Origin: Congeria kusceri
Lineage: Eukaryota > Mollusca > Bivalvia > Myida > Dreissenidae
NCBI GenBank assembly: GCA_027627225.1
Contig: CM051025.1
Location: 70,344,069-70,408,068, forward strand
DNA: 64,000 nt
Direction: 5' to 3'
The notes under the pieces were generated by a model that was not told the origin of the DNA, did not search any database, and worked only from the letters and a program-made list of their open reading frames with translations. Positions 34,301 through 49,386 of this stretch are shown here, in pieces; the first letter of the stretch is position 1, and each line of letters begins with the position of its first letter. A program made the translations under genes and the position numbers.

Positions 34301-37300
34301 TCAACTCATTATTGGACTGTAGAATAAAGGATATAATAGACTCAAGAAAAAATACTTGTGCGTTCGCAAATATACCATGTACTTGTGTTACTTTTGTCAG
34401 TAATCAAACATTATAAATCAAGAATAATTTAAAAGAAATAGTGAATTCCAAGTAAAATTCAAATTAACAGCGTGTTCAAAATAAAACAGTTTTCAGTTTA
34501 AGAATTGGTTTGCGAATATGGATTCTTTGAACAAGCAGAAGACACCTACTCTAAGTACTTCCAATGTGGAGTTCTTCCTCAAGCCTCCCAGCAGTTTCTC
34601 GAGGCACTCCTTGTTGATCCTGTTGCACGTGAGATCCAGCTCGAGCAGCGTCTTGTTCTCCTCGAGAGCACGTGCCAGCGCGCGGCACCCGTCCAGGTAG
34701 AACCCGTTCCAGGCGAGATTCAGCTTCTTGAGGCACGTGTTCTCCTGCAAGAAGCATGTAGTTAACGATAGATCACACGCGTATTGGGCATACATGTATG
34801 TCATTGGAACTTTATTTGAAACACGAGTTATCGTCAATTAGGAATGTTTACTCTTAACAGGCATCATGTTTAGCAATGACACGTTGACACGTTGCCAGTC
34901 AAATGTGCTCTTCGGAATGTCAGGACTATTTAGAAGTTAACATCGAAAAAAAATCAAAAGGTTTATTTCTTTGATCGAGCACCGAGCAAATATTTTGTTT
35001 CGTTCTTAGCATTGGTCTTTAGCAGAAATATCACATAGATGGAAACTAATTATAATCAACATGTACATTTTATCATTCGCTCGGATGTCACTCACCGCCA
35101 GGCCGTCGGCAATGAAGACGGCGCCGTCCCGCCGGAGGTGGTTCCAGGAGAGGTCGAGCGTCTCCATGGTGTCGTTCCAGACCAGCGCCTCCCCTATGAC
35201 CTCACCGCCCGCCTCCCGGAGCTGATTGTGAGCCACGCTGAGATGCTTCAGGTTTAATGTGTCCTGCGCGCAATTAAACATTTGAATTCCAATCGGAAAT
35301 TGGCAAGTGAACATATGACGAGATTTAATTGACCGATGTCTATTGGATTTATAACCACGCCTACTCAAGTCAATATCTGACAAACACCGTTTACAGTATA
35401 CGAATGTTTTTACAAGTGATCTCTGTCAAACAATGAACTCCATGCTTTCTGAAGGGCTCAACGCATTGCCAATCAAATATTGTCGATAGGTCAATTGACA
35501 ATGTGTTAAGCTATTCAGAAAGCTAGGACTTAATAGTTTGGCGTACGTGTCGTGGAAAACATTCGTAAACTGTCAACGGTATGTGTGCAAGAGTTTAAAC
35601 GAAGAAGGCGTGGTTATAAATCCCATAGTGTATTGTCAGTTGACGTATCAACACATGCCTATCCCATGCAAATCAATCTAGTATTTTATCAAATCACTGT
35701 AAACGAATATCCCGTCTTCAACGGTTGACCTATTTTACACACAAGAGCACGTGGTAAAGCTTGTGATGCGTTTGTGTTTATCGTCGAATGGAAATAAAAC
35801 CTGTGAACACAGTCGGAGAGTAGTTTAAATGTAGTGGCAAAATGAAAGGAAAGGTGTATTGAAATAAAATGCAAATATTTCCACAGCGTTACGACTCCGA
35901 CATAAGGTATCATCATTATTATTATGACATAAGAAGTCATTTGTTTATGAATTTGGGGAATTAGGGCAGTCCGTGATTTAGACATGCAAACTTATTTTGA
36001 CGTGATGCAATTTTTAAAGTTAGTGATTTTGACATGAAATTTCTGTAGTTCCAGATTTTGACACGAAAATAGTTGATGAATTTTACCAGAGAGATACGTA
36101 TAGATCAACAGTGCGCATTGAGACGTGACCAAGTATTAGATTAATGGTATGTCCCCAAAATAGGTAAATCATATAAACGGGAGGTAACTGCAATACCATG
36201 ATAACTCACTGCACGGGTACCGTGTAGTCTGACGTCAACCAATCCATGGCCGATTACTCATGGACAATACAATTTTATAGCGGACTAACGGTATTTCATA
36301 CATGAAAACACAGTTTTCTAAATTGTTTGCGTTCGTTTTGCATGTCGAGGTAACCAAACATTATATTTCATTTTAGTATATCGCGATCTTTTAGTGATTA
36401 AAATCTCGTGGAATGTATATCTATTAAATATACTGAATAACCTGTCTGAACATCCGCAAATATATTTCGGATATTCGGACGTGTTGTTTATTATTGAATA
36501 TAATACACCAGAATTTTAGTAATGCTTTTTCATACATCTTTAAATACACTGTTTTATTATTTTAAATAACTAACAACAACAAAAACATTTTAATCTTATG
36601 CTATTAAAGACCATCATTCTTATTAAAATAATATGAATTGGTCAAACAAACAAAAAATAAACAAATAAAAAAATGATTAATTTATTGATATTAATAATTT
36701 ATTTGAATTGTTATATTTTTTCAGCGTGCAGTGTACACTCCAAGGCATCAGTAAAACAGTAAGAAGATAGAAAGAACAAAAAAAACACATGTGTGATACT
36801 GATCTCTTCCAACTTCACAAGACAAGACAGTTCATGAACAGAAATTTCGCTGTTCATCTGTGTGATTACTATTGTATCTAGTGGATTTATCATGAGATTA
36901 TAACATGTCAAATGAAAAAAAACACTTTCTAAAATAAGAATTGTATATGAGTAAGTTTTAAAATGTGAACATTACCATTGTGTATCAAGCAAAGCAATAA
37001 TGATGACATCTTAAAAAGTTTGCAATATACCCCAAGCATGTGTTGTCCTTTTGAAAGGTGAAAGTAAACTTATTCTATGTTTAAAATGATAATTTAATTA
37101 CTATTATATGTAGCTTAAGAGAACATTGAGAAATTAAATTTAAATATGTTCAATTATGTAGTACTTAATAATTCTTCTTCAGTACTGTATAATTAAATGT
37201 ATATATTTTACTTTAGGAATATGCCCATTATTTGTATACAGTTGAAATGGTTGATTTGCAAATATATAAAAATAATGTTTCACATGTATACATTTATTGT

Positions 37301-40300
37301 GAAAGTAAATATGTTCAGTCATTAAAATATATTGTATGCCGTAAATTGACTATTTAATTCCAATTAAGAACATGTATTGCACTTATGTACATTATCATTG
37401 TGTTATTATTAACCAGAAATATATTTGTAAATGTTTTGTTTTAGAAAAGACATAATAATCTATGTGTGAATTAACTGTTATTATTTGTTTGCTTTGAAAT
37501 TATAAATCAAATAAAGGTTTTCACAGTGTAATTAAAATTTGTTAATTATAATTATGCCCAAATAATATTACTTATAAGCTGGCATATGTCTTATGCATAA
37601 AATTATTTAGTCAATATTTCCATTCATATCACTGTAATTCGAGTGACATATACAGTGTTTCAGCTTTAAGTTTCAAGGCATTTTCATTAATTGTATAAAT
37701 TTATTGCAATTTCCTTTCTCTGTGAGGCGTGCCTACTTTTCCACCTTCTTAATGATAATACCTAAGGTGTATATGATTTGTTAATTAATACTGGTAATAA
37801 TGAAACATAAATGTATAAAAAAAACACTTGTGCAAAAGAACTTATTTTTTTATTTATTGTTTAAATATATAACAGTCTATTTCAAGATCCTTTGAATTGC
37901 CAGTATAGTTGGCCAGCCATGCATACAAAATGAATCCATCAATTTCTAAATGAATCTGCAACCTGAATTAAAGACAAAAAACTAGAATTATACAGTAAGT
38001 TCTAGCATCAACTACTACTAACTAGATCTACATTGTCAATGTATTTCCAAATGTAACAAATCTAAAATAGTGATGCAATACACATTTAATTTTGCTGTTA
38101 TACTTTTTACTTTAACACAAACTTAATAAACAGTAATGTGATTGGTCTTTCGAGCATTATAAGAAATCAAATGAACTACCAATACGCATTACTGCTTACA
38201 CTTAATTAGTACCTGAACACTTATCCGAATATCCGAAATAGACATCAAGTTAATTCGGTGAGCTTTTTAACGAAACTACAATTTATACTGCAATGGAAAG
38301 CGTGCGTATAAACAGACAATACAAAGGTTGAATGAAAGGCGGAACGATATTACAACGACAGGTAAGGAAGTACTTAATTTTCAAGATCGTTGAAAATTGC
38401 CTATAGAAAGTAACGTACCTCAGCCATCTTGATTTAACCGGTGTTACCATATGAGATTTGGGTGATGCCAACCCTTTACCACGAAGTAGGTAAAGATCGG
38501 GTACCAGAATAGGGTACCGTAAAAATTGTACAAAAATGTTTTCAGACCAGATTCGAACCCGGTTCGCGGTCACCAAAATCTTCCGCGCATACCACTCGGC
38601 CATTCTTATTTTGCTTATAGTTGTCTGTTCATCAATATGAATACTATACTTAAAATGAATGACAAATTAAACTTACTATAAAAATAGCAATTACATTGAT
38701 AAACCTATCAAATGGACTGTGCTGACCTTTGGTGTCTCAGAGGTCGCTGTCGGATTTTTGTTAAATGATTTTGACATTAAAACACATGTGTTTATTATTT
38801 TGACAATGATAATAAATTAAATTAGTTTTTCAAGCAAAGCACTTGTTAAGAAAACGCATACTACAATCATAAAAAAGAATAATACATGAGTTAATAGCCT
38901 TATATATTTGCTTACCTCAATCAAAGGGCGGATTACTTCAGCATCACATTCTCGCAAGCCATTTCCTGCAAGAGTTGTTTCCCATTACGACTAAACTAGC
39001 GATCATTGTCTCAATTTTGTCTCAAAGGCTATGACAATATTTTAAACTGTGCGTTTGCGCTAATGTTTCTGTTATGGTGCAATAACAATGCAAATATTAA
39101 AGGATTTCTAACACTTTGTGTTAGGTGTCACCGTATGACTAAATAAACACACAAATGTCATCAAAAGAATATGATTCACATTAATTAATTTTCTTGTTAA
39201 GCCTCTTCTTATCTGAAGTTGCGATTACATCGGATTAAAAATATGTACCGTATACCATGCCCTTAGAATTAAGACTGCATTAGTATATAACATGTTTACC
39301 GGTATATGCTTGCAGGTTTAAGTGTCTGATAAGTTAATGCATAAAAACTACAGACGTCCAATCTTGCCATGCTTGGTATGTATTGTAGAAGACTAAGAAT
39401 CCGCTTTGCTTTGAGCATAATATTATAATGTTGTTAAATAAGGGATATTATACAGGCACTGTTACATGTATTTGCCCGAGCTATTTTGTATTGGTATGAG
39501 CCGTAGGTATTTTATTAATCAACTGTATTAATATTATTATCATTATTATTATTATTAGTAGTAGTAGTAGTAGTAGTAGTATTTATAACCCCATTTATTA
39601 CCCCTGAAAATTTTACAAATCCTATTGTTTTGTGTTTTGTTTTATGTATTTCAAGGAAGCGTCATTTTGTTTCTGCAAAAACTTCCATATTTGCAAGTTC
39701 ATATTTGCACAGTTCAACTCACCAATCAAAAGCGCTAAATCTCATACAAGCATCAACATTTCGTACAGGTACTGGTTTTAGCCAATCACAATGCTTAGAT
39801 CCCATACAGGAACAGTTGATTGTTTTATTTCCTCGTGCTAACTGATATTTTCACTGATATTGTGCGTAATATTGTAAAGTTGAGTAATAAAAATGCGATA
39901 CAAAGCAAATAGTTTTCTCGGTGCAAATTAAGCAATGTCACCAAGCAACTTTTCTCGTTTTAAAGCATTTCTGACTTTAATAGATTTGTCAACTTTTCCT
40001 GCACCCGACACAGTTATATCAACCATGTTAATTGTTTATCAACAGTGAGTTTTGTCCGAATATATCCGGACATTTTCCGACTAAACCGAGATTCGAACTC
40101 CGTATAAACGTCATGCACAATTTCATCAAAATGTAAACTTTCAGAACAAGTAAACCGCGTATAAATTTGTTTAACACATTTTAAACAAATTTTATAATTT
40201 TCGAAATACTGGTTATTTTAATGCGGATTCGTTGTCGTTAAACTGCTTCATAGACTGGTTACCTGCAATGTTTAGACTTGTCACCGAGTCCTGTTGTTTG

Positions 40301-40980
40301 ATGAGATCTACTAGATGCTTCACGCCGTGGATTCCTAGACAGTTAAACTCGACGTTCTGTAAGCATCAAAGTTTCAAATTTGGTTTAATACCTGGCGATA
40401 TACTAAAATCCAGAAATCTTGTATCATGGTTACGGAAGCGTCCTAGTACCACGGTCTATATTATTTTTGTATTCCGTTATCTCATAATTAGGAGATAATA
40501 AGTCCTAATTAGCAGTTACGATGTCCAAATTATGTGATAGTAAGGCGTAATTATGAGATAGTAAGTCCTAATTAGGAGATAGTAAGTCCTACTTAGGATA
40601 TATTAAGTCCTTATTAGTAGATATCAAGTCATAATTAGGAGATACTAAATCATAATTAGGAGATATCATCTCCTAATTAGGAGATAGTAAGTCCTAATTA
40701 TGACATACAAACTGCTAATTAGGATATATTAAGTCCTAATTAGGAGATACTTAGTCCTAATTACGAGATAATAAGTCCTAAATATAAATTAGTATCTCCT
40801 GATCAGAACAGAACAGAACAGAACACGACATTTATTTCACCCAAGTATACAGCATATACAATAAGGGCAATATAACAAAGCAAAATATTTAGTAAATTAT
40901 TAACTTTCGATAATTAACGTTCGATAAAATATAATAAACGATATACGGGGGGTACTTCCAAGTATAGGATATATACAAGG

Positions 40981-41049
<69 letters not shown>

Positions 41050-44000
41050 GCAGTAGTAATAATAATCGTGATCATCATCGTGATCATAATCATAATCATA
41101 ATCATAATCATAATCATAATCATAATCATAATCGTAGTCATAATCATAATCATAATCGTCATCGTAATCATAATCATAATCATCATCGTAATCATAATCA
41201 TCATCGTAATCATAATCATCATCGTAATATCAACGTCATTATCAAAGCTATAAAGAAACAAATAATAATACAATTCGATATGAGCAATTTTTAGCCAGCA
41301 CTGTAAGAATACTTGAATTAGTATCTCCTAATTAGGACTTACTATCTCCTAATTAGGACTTAGTATGTCCTAATTATGAGATAATGGAATACGAAAATAA
41401 TATAGACTGTGGCACTAGTACGCTTCCATATGGTTTATTGGTGGCATCATTTGTAAGTAAAAAAACATAAATATTATATTTTGATTATATTATCTACAAT
41501 GAACCGTTCGGTGCAATTGTCTTCTTTAGCTAGATGTCAAAACACCAATATAGTTGATTACATTTGTAACAAAATATGTACAAATGAAACTTAAACTTAC
41601 AATGTGTTTGATAAAATTGTTTTCTCGAAGCATGTCTGAAATATATTCAGGACCCTTGGGACCCATGTCGTTATCGCCCAAATCCAGGGTCTCAAGTGTT
41701 GAATTGCCCTTAAATGAAGAAGAGGCCATAATTATATTTAAGTGCACTCTTTGTTGACCGCTGCATAAATGTACTATAATGTTCAATACCTATCATAAGG
41801 TAGCAACGGCGGAAATTACAGCATGATACTTTTTCAATAGGTCCGAACTAACACGTTGCATTTATAAACAGTGATTACTTTGCGCGGACTACTGCTATTA
41901 AAAGAGTTGTTTTGAATCTTGACATACGTGCTATAAAGCCTAACGGTACTCGAAAATGTAGGAATTTTAAACAAATTAAAATTTACTTACAAAAAATACA
42001 TACACAGTAATAATACGAAAAATGCAGTTCTGTGGGTTGACATAAACATTTCATTTACAAATGGTTAAACGTTAAAAGTTTTCTTTTACAATCCAAAGAA
42101 TGCATTAAAACAGTTTGATCATTCTTACCACCAATGCAACGGCCAGTGCCTTCACGGAATCGCTGGTCATTTGTCTGTGCCGCAGAACACACTTGTCATT
42201 CTTCAGAGCGTTGATAAAGTATGCCACCGGATGTACATTGTACTGGCGACATGCGCGCGCATACATTTCCTGGCAGTGTTCCAGCGGGCCATCATGATGG
42301 TTGTCGTCTTCCGCTGACATTGAAGAAATAAATGGGTGTAGAGATAACCAACGAATTTATAGTAAAAGAACTCATGTGCAGATTAATATGAATGAAAACT
42401 AGATGTGTATATGCTCTTAAATACAGACTTTCTATATATAAACTTACCAAACATTTAAATATTAATAATTATAAACTATATGCAATAGCCTGTAAATTGC
42501 AAAAAAAATCTCATAAACTTCTAAAATCCAGATATTGCTTTTATAAAAGAAGCATCCACCTCTAACAGTTAGCTGATTTACATAGCGATAACTAGTCTAC
42601 GTCAACCAACTACATGCATACAACATATACATATGTACTAAAAGCGTTTTAAAGAAAAACATAATATACAAATATTTAATAAGATAAAATAATAATACCA
42701 AATTCAAAGGAAGTATAATACAGTTATTGCAGAAAACAGAGGATTTCGTTATAAAAAGGATGTCACCAAATATAATGTTCACTTACGTAACGTTGTCTTA
42801 TCTGCAATTTAAAACTAATCAATGTATTCGTGTTTCCTTAACAATATGTTGTACACATTTTTGTTCTTTGGAATTATTAAAACGAACTACACGCATCACA
42901 ATTTAAATAAGTGCTGATTTGTTATTTAATTTACACTAACATGAATAGTACACATATATTCTACCAAAATGTATATTATTATTATCAAGATAATTATTTC
43001 TGGAAATGCCAGTTACAACAATATTCACAATATTGAGAGACCAGTGATTAACTAAATGTCCTGTTGCAACTGAAATTACTGTAAAATAGTTCACATATAC
43101 ACGAAGCATTTTTAAATGCTTTATGATGGATTTGTTTAAAATCGCTATTGTATCCTGTCGAGGAACATGATTGTCAATGGATAAATTATTATCATAGTGT
43201 ACACAAAAGAACGCATGGTAATATTTGTAAACTACCACGTGTGATTGCATTATGTATATAAAAATGAAATATGCAATATTTAAGAAATCATTTTCGAGTT
43301 ATCGTTGTTTATCGGTCAATAAACAACGATTTGGAGTTCTGATGCATAGGAATTAAACCACGAGGGCGTTACCCGAGTTGTTTAATAGCCGATCATCAGA
43401 ATGGCAGTTGTTTTTGGCAGATTAACAACGTAAATGCGAAAATTATTCCTATTCTAACGTGATTTGACATTTATTTTTGCAATTGTAACTGGAACTTCTT
43501 TTTATGCTCCGCTCAGAGTCGGAACTTCTTTTTGCGTTGTTTATTGGGTAGTTTAACAAAGACAATTTTAATATTTGTCTATAAACAAATTAGCAAGCAT
43601 CATGTTACAAATTCTGAATAATCCTCTACCAATGATATTGGGTTATAGCATAATTTAAAAAAAGGCCTGAACACGAGTGCATCAGTTCATTATTTTAAAA
43701 TAAGATCACAATCATAGTAGCAATAGTGGTACGGACACCAATAACGCATGTGCATTAACTAAAGGAGCAAACTGGTTTGCTTTGTTTTCTTATTCAATAT
43801 GCAGTTTTACAGTTTTAGACTGTTAGAAATGTGTTGTTTTTTTTATCTAATTTTTTTCCTGTTCTTTAATACATTAATTGCTCATATTTTAAGCTTTGAA
43901 AAGTAATTTGTGTGCAAAGAGAAAAACGTTGTCCCTGATAGACATACCATAGTATTTTTTACGCAAAAAGGCATACTTAATATCAATATAATTATGTTTT

Positions 44001-47000
44001 TCAACCAAAACAGCTTAACAAACAAAAATTTCGATATATTCTACACATTTCGGTTTTAAAATAACATTTTAAAATAAATGTTTTTCCAAACCCAAACTGT
44101 GAAACTGTTTCTTTTTAATAACGTTCAATGCTTATACACAAAGTACCGACCATCGAAGTCAAACTCTTCCTCGTCTTCGTACATCTCCGTGCTCGTGTGG
44201 CTCCGGATGGACTCGTTCACCACGCTGTCGGTGTTAGAGTTCCGCCGCTTCCGGCGCCCGATAACGCGCCCCGTCGTCCGCGCGCGCCGCGTGACGCTCT
44301 TGTTCATGCGATGCTTGGCCATAAGTATGTACGGGTCCGTGGTGTTGGCGCGTTTTATGAGCTGCCATATGTCGAACTGGAAAGGAACGTTAATGAATAT
44401 AATTACATGTGGCTTATGATTTCTTCAACTTTTATGCTTGCTCCACGACTTCTCTTAGTCGTAAATGTAATATTATTTTGTCTTATGCTATAGTATTAAT
44501 ATAAGCCAATGGAAATCATATGTAACAAGCTATTTCATAGGTCAATCATTTTTAGTTAAATTATATTTGAGATTGAGAACTTACACTTTCATTTAAGTAT
44601 TTGACTGTGAGCATCGTTCCGTTGAACTCAGTTCAAATTCGTTATTAATTATTTTGTGGTACAATAACTTTCACTATCAGCAAATAACCACTTATGGCAT
44701 TTAATCTGGAAACAAAATCTTATCACTTTGCACGTTATGTAGCTCCTGCGAAGCACTTATAAATGTACTCATACATGAAATGACGCGACTGGCAATCAAA
44801 GCTTACGTCTAGGGAATTAATTGAAATTTCCAATTGGATGATAATTTTCAATTACTTGAGGTTGAAATCAATACGACTCTCTCTAATGTTTCATTTCGTG
44901 TGGATAAAGCAAATGCTACAGCCATACAGTGGGCATGAAACTCTCTGCTGGCACTAAAAGTATAACGTACTTCTAAGCTATGAAGTATCCTGATGTCATT
45001 ACTATCGACCTTCTATCCGGCACAATTACCAACGATCGATCTAAATGTATTCACATAATGACAATCCGCCAAACTTAAAGACCGGCTTACTTACAGACCG
45101 ACCCGCCAACCAACTTTCGGTAAGCTAAACAAAACAACGATCTAACCGATTTTGTACGTCAACAGAGAGACATGTACCTTGACGAAATCTAATAACTTAC
45201 ATCAACGTTTCTTAATGGTTTATATATATATAATAAGAACGCTAAAATATCATTAGCCGTAGCTTTCAACCTTTCGGTCTTCTTCAGCGGCATTTATTTC
45301 GTGATTTTACAAGTAAATAATTATATACGTGTATTTACACACCTCAGCGTTCATATTTCGCTAATATTTTGCTGAAACCGTTAAGTACTAAGATGTACTT
45401 GACTCTACTCCTTGAGTTTCATTCTATGGGTCTTCAATACGCTTATAGTAGTAACACTTAGTTAAAGTGTTTGTATAACATTTACAGTGATTAGTTAACC
45501 TTCAATTATTCAAAGATTTTATTAAAACATCAATGTTACTTGAATGACGAATGCTTGAGCCACTGTATACGAAAGATCAATGTTTTGGTTACACGTTTAC
45601 AAGTTTACACGTTTATTTATCAAAATATCCAGAAGGCCAAAAGCCCAAGTGGACAATGTTTGCATACAGTGTTTACACAGTAAATATTTTATATAAGATA
45701 TAACGTAATAATAAATTGCATTGCAGAACAGCATAAACATGCTACATTAAATATTGCAAAACGCAATACCGAAGCGAGATACTTAATATACATGCCACAA
45801 TTACACACCATTTATTACATGAATATTGATGGTTGTTATTTAAATGTATTTGTCAAAAAATGTAGTGGGTACTAAGATATGTTGTCCTAAACATGATACA
45901 TTTACGAAACGAAAATATTGTGTTTAGTACAAAAACTCAGTCCATTGAATTACACGTGTAAGATTTTAGTATAATACAGTACATTATACAATGCGTAAAC
46001 ACTTAATAATTAGTTCATTATTATTTTAGCTACTTATTTGTATTATAGTAATACAGTAGATACAGTAGATACCCGTACATGAATATATTACAACATAAGC
46101 CCTTGCATGCTACCTATACGAAACGAAAATATAGGCAGTCCAAAGGCTCTGTTTAAAGTAACACCAATAAGAAAAATGTTTAAGTACAAGTGGTAATCTA
46201 ACATGAGGACTGTAATATTATAAATGCATTGAAAAGGCATTGGCGACAATAAACATAAGCCCTATACAAACTACCTAAGGTAAAAGATAGGCAATCCAAA
46301 GGTTTTGTTTAAGGTAACAAATTATAAAGTAAAAGGGGAAAATATCTGATATGATAACTGTAATTAAATATACATTAAAAAGACGTTGGAGACATAAAAA
46401 CAAATCATAGGCCATATACAAAAATACCTATGAGAAGCGAAAATGTAGGCAGTCCAAAGGCTTGTTAAAGTAATAAATAAAAGGTATGCTTAGAAAGTTA
46501 TGGGCAGTGCATTTGATAATGTAATATTTATACACATACAGTAGATCAGCACGGTACATATGTATTACTGGATAAAACTGAAAAAGATTTATATATGTAA
46601 CAACTTAATCTGTGTAACAAATGCTTATCTTCGGTCGTTAGAAGTTCTATCAATTTGTGCATGTTAGGTCTGTGTCTATAATAAAATGGTATATACTGAG
46701 CTCTTAAATCTGAATACATCCTACATTCTAAAACAAAACGCAATTCGTCTTCAAGAGTATTACAAAGATTACACCTTCTTTCGTTAAGGAGTAGGTTTGG
46801 CCCATCTTCCACGTTCTATATGTAATCTATGTGACGATAATCTTAATTTATAAAAACTAATTCGAAATTTCTTAACAGTACACAAATCTAAATAAGGCTG
46901 AAATTTGGTTACAGTAGTATTATTCTTTATTGTTTCCAAACCGTGACCGCTCAGGTAGATTTTAATATCAAGTATACTTATGTTTTAGGATTACACAATA

Positions 47001-49348
47001 GGGCCAGATTGGCTGACTGATACTTCCCACAACACAATACAAAATGTGTTAAATGAACCAGTGCTATTGAACGCTTAAAGATATTTGAACCTTAATAACC
47101 GAACTGTCGAATACAATAAGTAATACACTACCTGAGATACTAATTAATTATGGATCAACATAAATAAAAGAAAACATATTTGTTCATGGATTAGATAAAC
47201 TGTTCTTAATGTTCTGGTTGCAAGCAAAATTTATAATGCGTTCTTTATTTACTAGTTATGTAATTGATAAAACGAGATTTTTATCATGATCACTAACAAC
47301 AATAAACAATTAACAACAATAAAACTTCAGCAGCAGTATCTCGACTTGCAGTACCATGATCCTCATTATACAATCATCATAATTATATAATCACGTAACC
47401 GTTGCTTCAAACAGATTTACAATAGATATTTCAATAACAATGAGTGACATACTAAAACAGTCGTAACAACGGTAGATCGACAATAACATTTGCAAAAACA
47501 AAGTTCATTTATGAAGAACTCAAACAAAGTTCATTTATGAAGAACTCATATTGAAGCATTGTTAAATACGATGGTCATTTTCCTGTTAAGCACCGGTCAC
47601 ACTTTCGCGACTTTGGCTACGATAGCCCACGATTGGTTTTGAACGTGTTAATCGTGATGAGTCAGGATGCACAGTGTCCGATTGTGTCTTGCTACGTATA
47701 TCTACGGTTGTTGTAGGACGGGACTATGACTATCAACGACACTTGTAGGTTTCCGCAGCCGATAAACCACGGTTTTACCAAGATATGATACGATCTGTTA
47801 CGATTGAAATACGCTAGCGTCAGGTATACGCTACGGTAACAGACGATCACTAACGTTTCTCCTAAGAATGTAGTAAGATTAAAGAAGATTCATCACGACA
47901 AACCTACGAGTAGCCAATAATTCACACGCTTTACTACGCTTCAAGACGATTTGGACGTGACGATTCCTCGTGAATATTCGGGACACCAACGTAGACAAAC
48001 GTAGGGAGTGCGTAGTAACATCGCGATAAACCGTACAGGCAACGCGAGATTCGTGAGTAGTCATGATAGTTGTCGCTGAAGATCCTACTGGAATCGTAAC
48101 TGAACCATACGGCAAGCGTAAAAATCCGTACCATATACGTAGCAAAACCTACCATAGCGTACTACAGTCTTGTAATATATAAGTCATAAATCAGTCAAGA
48201 TTTATAACGATTAAACACGAAAGGCCACGAATGCTTCTACGATGGCTGTTAGAATAAGCATGATTGAGATACGATGGCACTAGGATTGTCCTACGTTTTG
48301 GAAAAAACGTGGCGACGCTACGATGAGCCACGAATGTTTTGAACATGTTTAAAACTGTCGTAGCGCTTCGCGATCGATAAGGATCCCCCAAAATTATTCA
48401 AGATTCACAGAGATGCCAGTACGACTGTGTTCACGTTTTACCACGCTTCATCGGGATTGTGTAAATCGTGGGCAATCGTAGCCAAAATCGTCAAAGTGTG
48501 ACCGGGGCTTTAACAGTTGACAAACTTATTTTATTACATAAACAGTGGTCATCGATGATATTTTCGTGGAGCGCTGGAAAATTAGTAGTGTAGTAAAATC
48601 GATCTGAATGAAATGTACAGGATGTACCATTACGAACTTGCGCGCCATCGGTTAAACTGTGCATTGCGCATGGAAGTATTCATTGAACTGAGATATTAAA
48701 TAGGCCGAACTTCGACTGCAACTGGTACCGTGTATGTCCCAAAATGCATTTCGTCTATGTATATATCGATTCTATTTCTTTCAACTGTTACATCTATATA
48801 TTGTTGCTACACTAAAATATATTCAAGAAAAATGGAAAATGGATGTGTTTTAATATGTGTCTATGATTTATGTGATATACCGTCGATATGTCACTTAAAG
48901 CGACATAAACTGTTGTTTTTTTTGCGTACATGCAGGCCAATTCTTAAAAAAAAAAAAACATGTAATTCTCGATGAGTAAACGTCATTGCTTATCGACGCA
49001 GTTGTCCGCATTTGAACACCTGGCGCGATGCAGTGGAAAACGGGCACGTTGTTTTCTAGTATTATTGGTCATTGGAATATAAAATATATTAGTTTCCAAT
49101 TCCATTAAAATGTCATTGACTTTTAAAAAACAATTTAATAACGGGTTAATGATCCACGAAGGATTAATGACACGTGCAGATCTGATCAATGTCACACACG
49201 CACTTTACTTTTATTCAATGCATTATTATACACTATGAATTCATTATCGAAGCTATGTTGAAAATGTTTAAAATATTTATCACGAACTATTAACAATTAA
49301 TTTCATTAAAACTTATTAAAAATATTGAAATTTGTTTTATTTATTTAT

Positions 49349-49386
<38 letters not shown>

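Noticed and set aside
34505..34765. Plus-strand ORF opposite gene B exon 8
   Set aside because: Shadow of the GC-rich minus-strand LRR exon, which has splice sites and a clear LRR pattern.
35039..35257. Plus-strand ORF opposite gene B exon 7
   Set aside because: Shadow; the minus frame carries the LRR consensus.
38283..38603. 106-residue minus ORF and a possible tRNA
   Set aside because: The ORF is a reading of a tRNA-derived SINE. Boxes A and B are present, but no convincing acceptor stem, so no working tRNA is called.
40914..41273. Poly-Ile/Met/Thr ORFs
   Set aside because: Microsatellite artefact inside the TA-flanked element.
47879..48391. Minus-strand ORFs of 66-88 residues
   Set aside because: They lie within the TTAA-flanked element and are made of its CGTAGC/TACGAT motifs; no transposase character.
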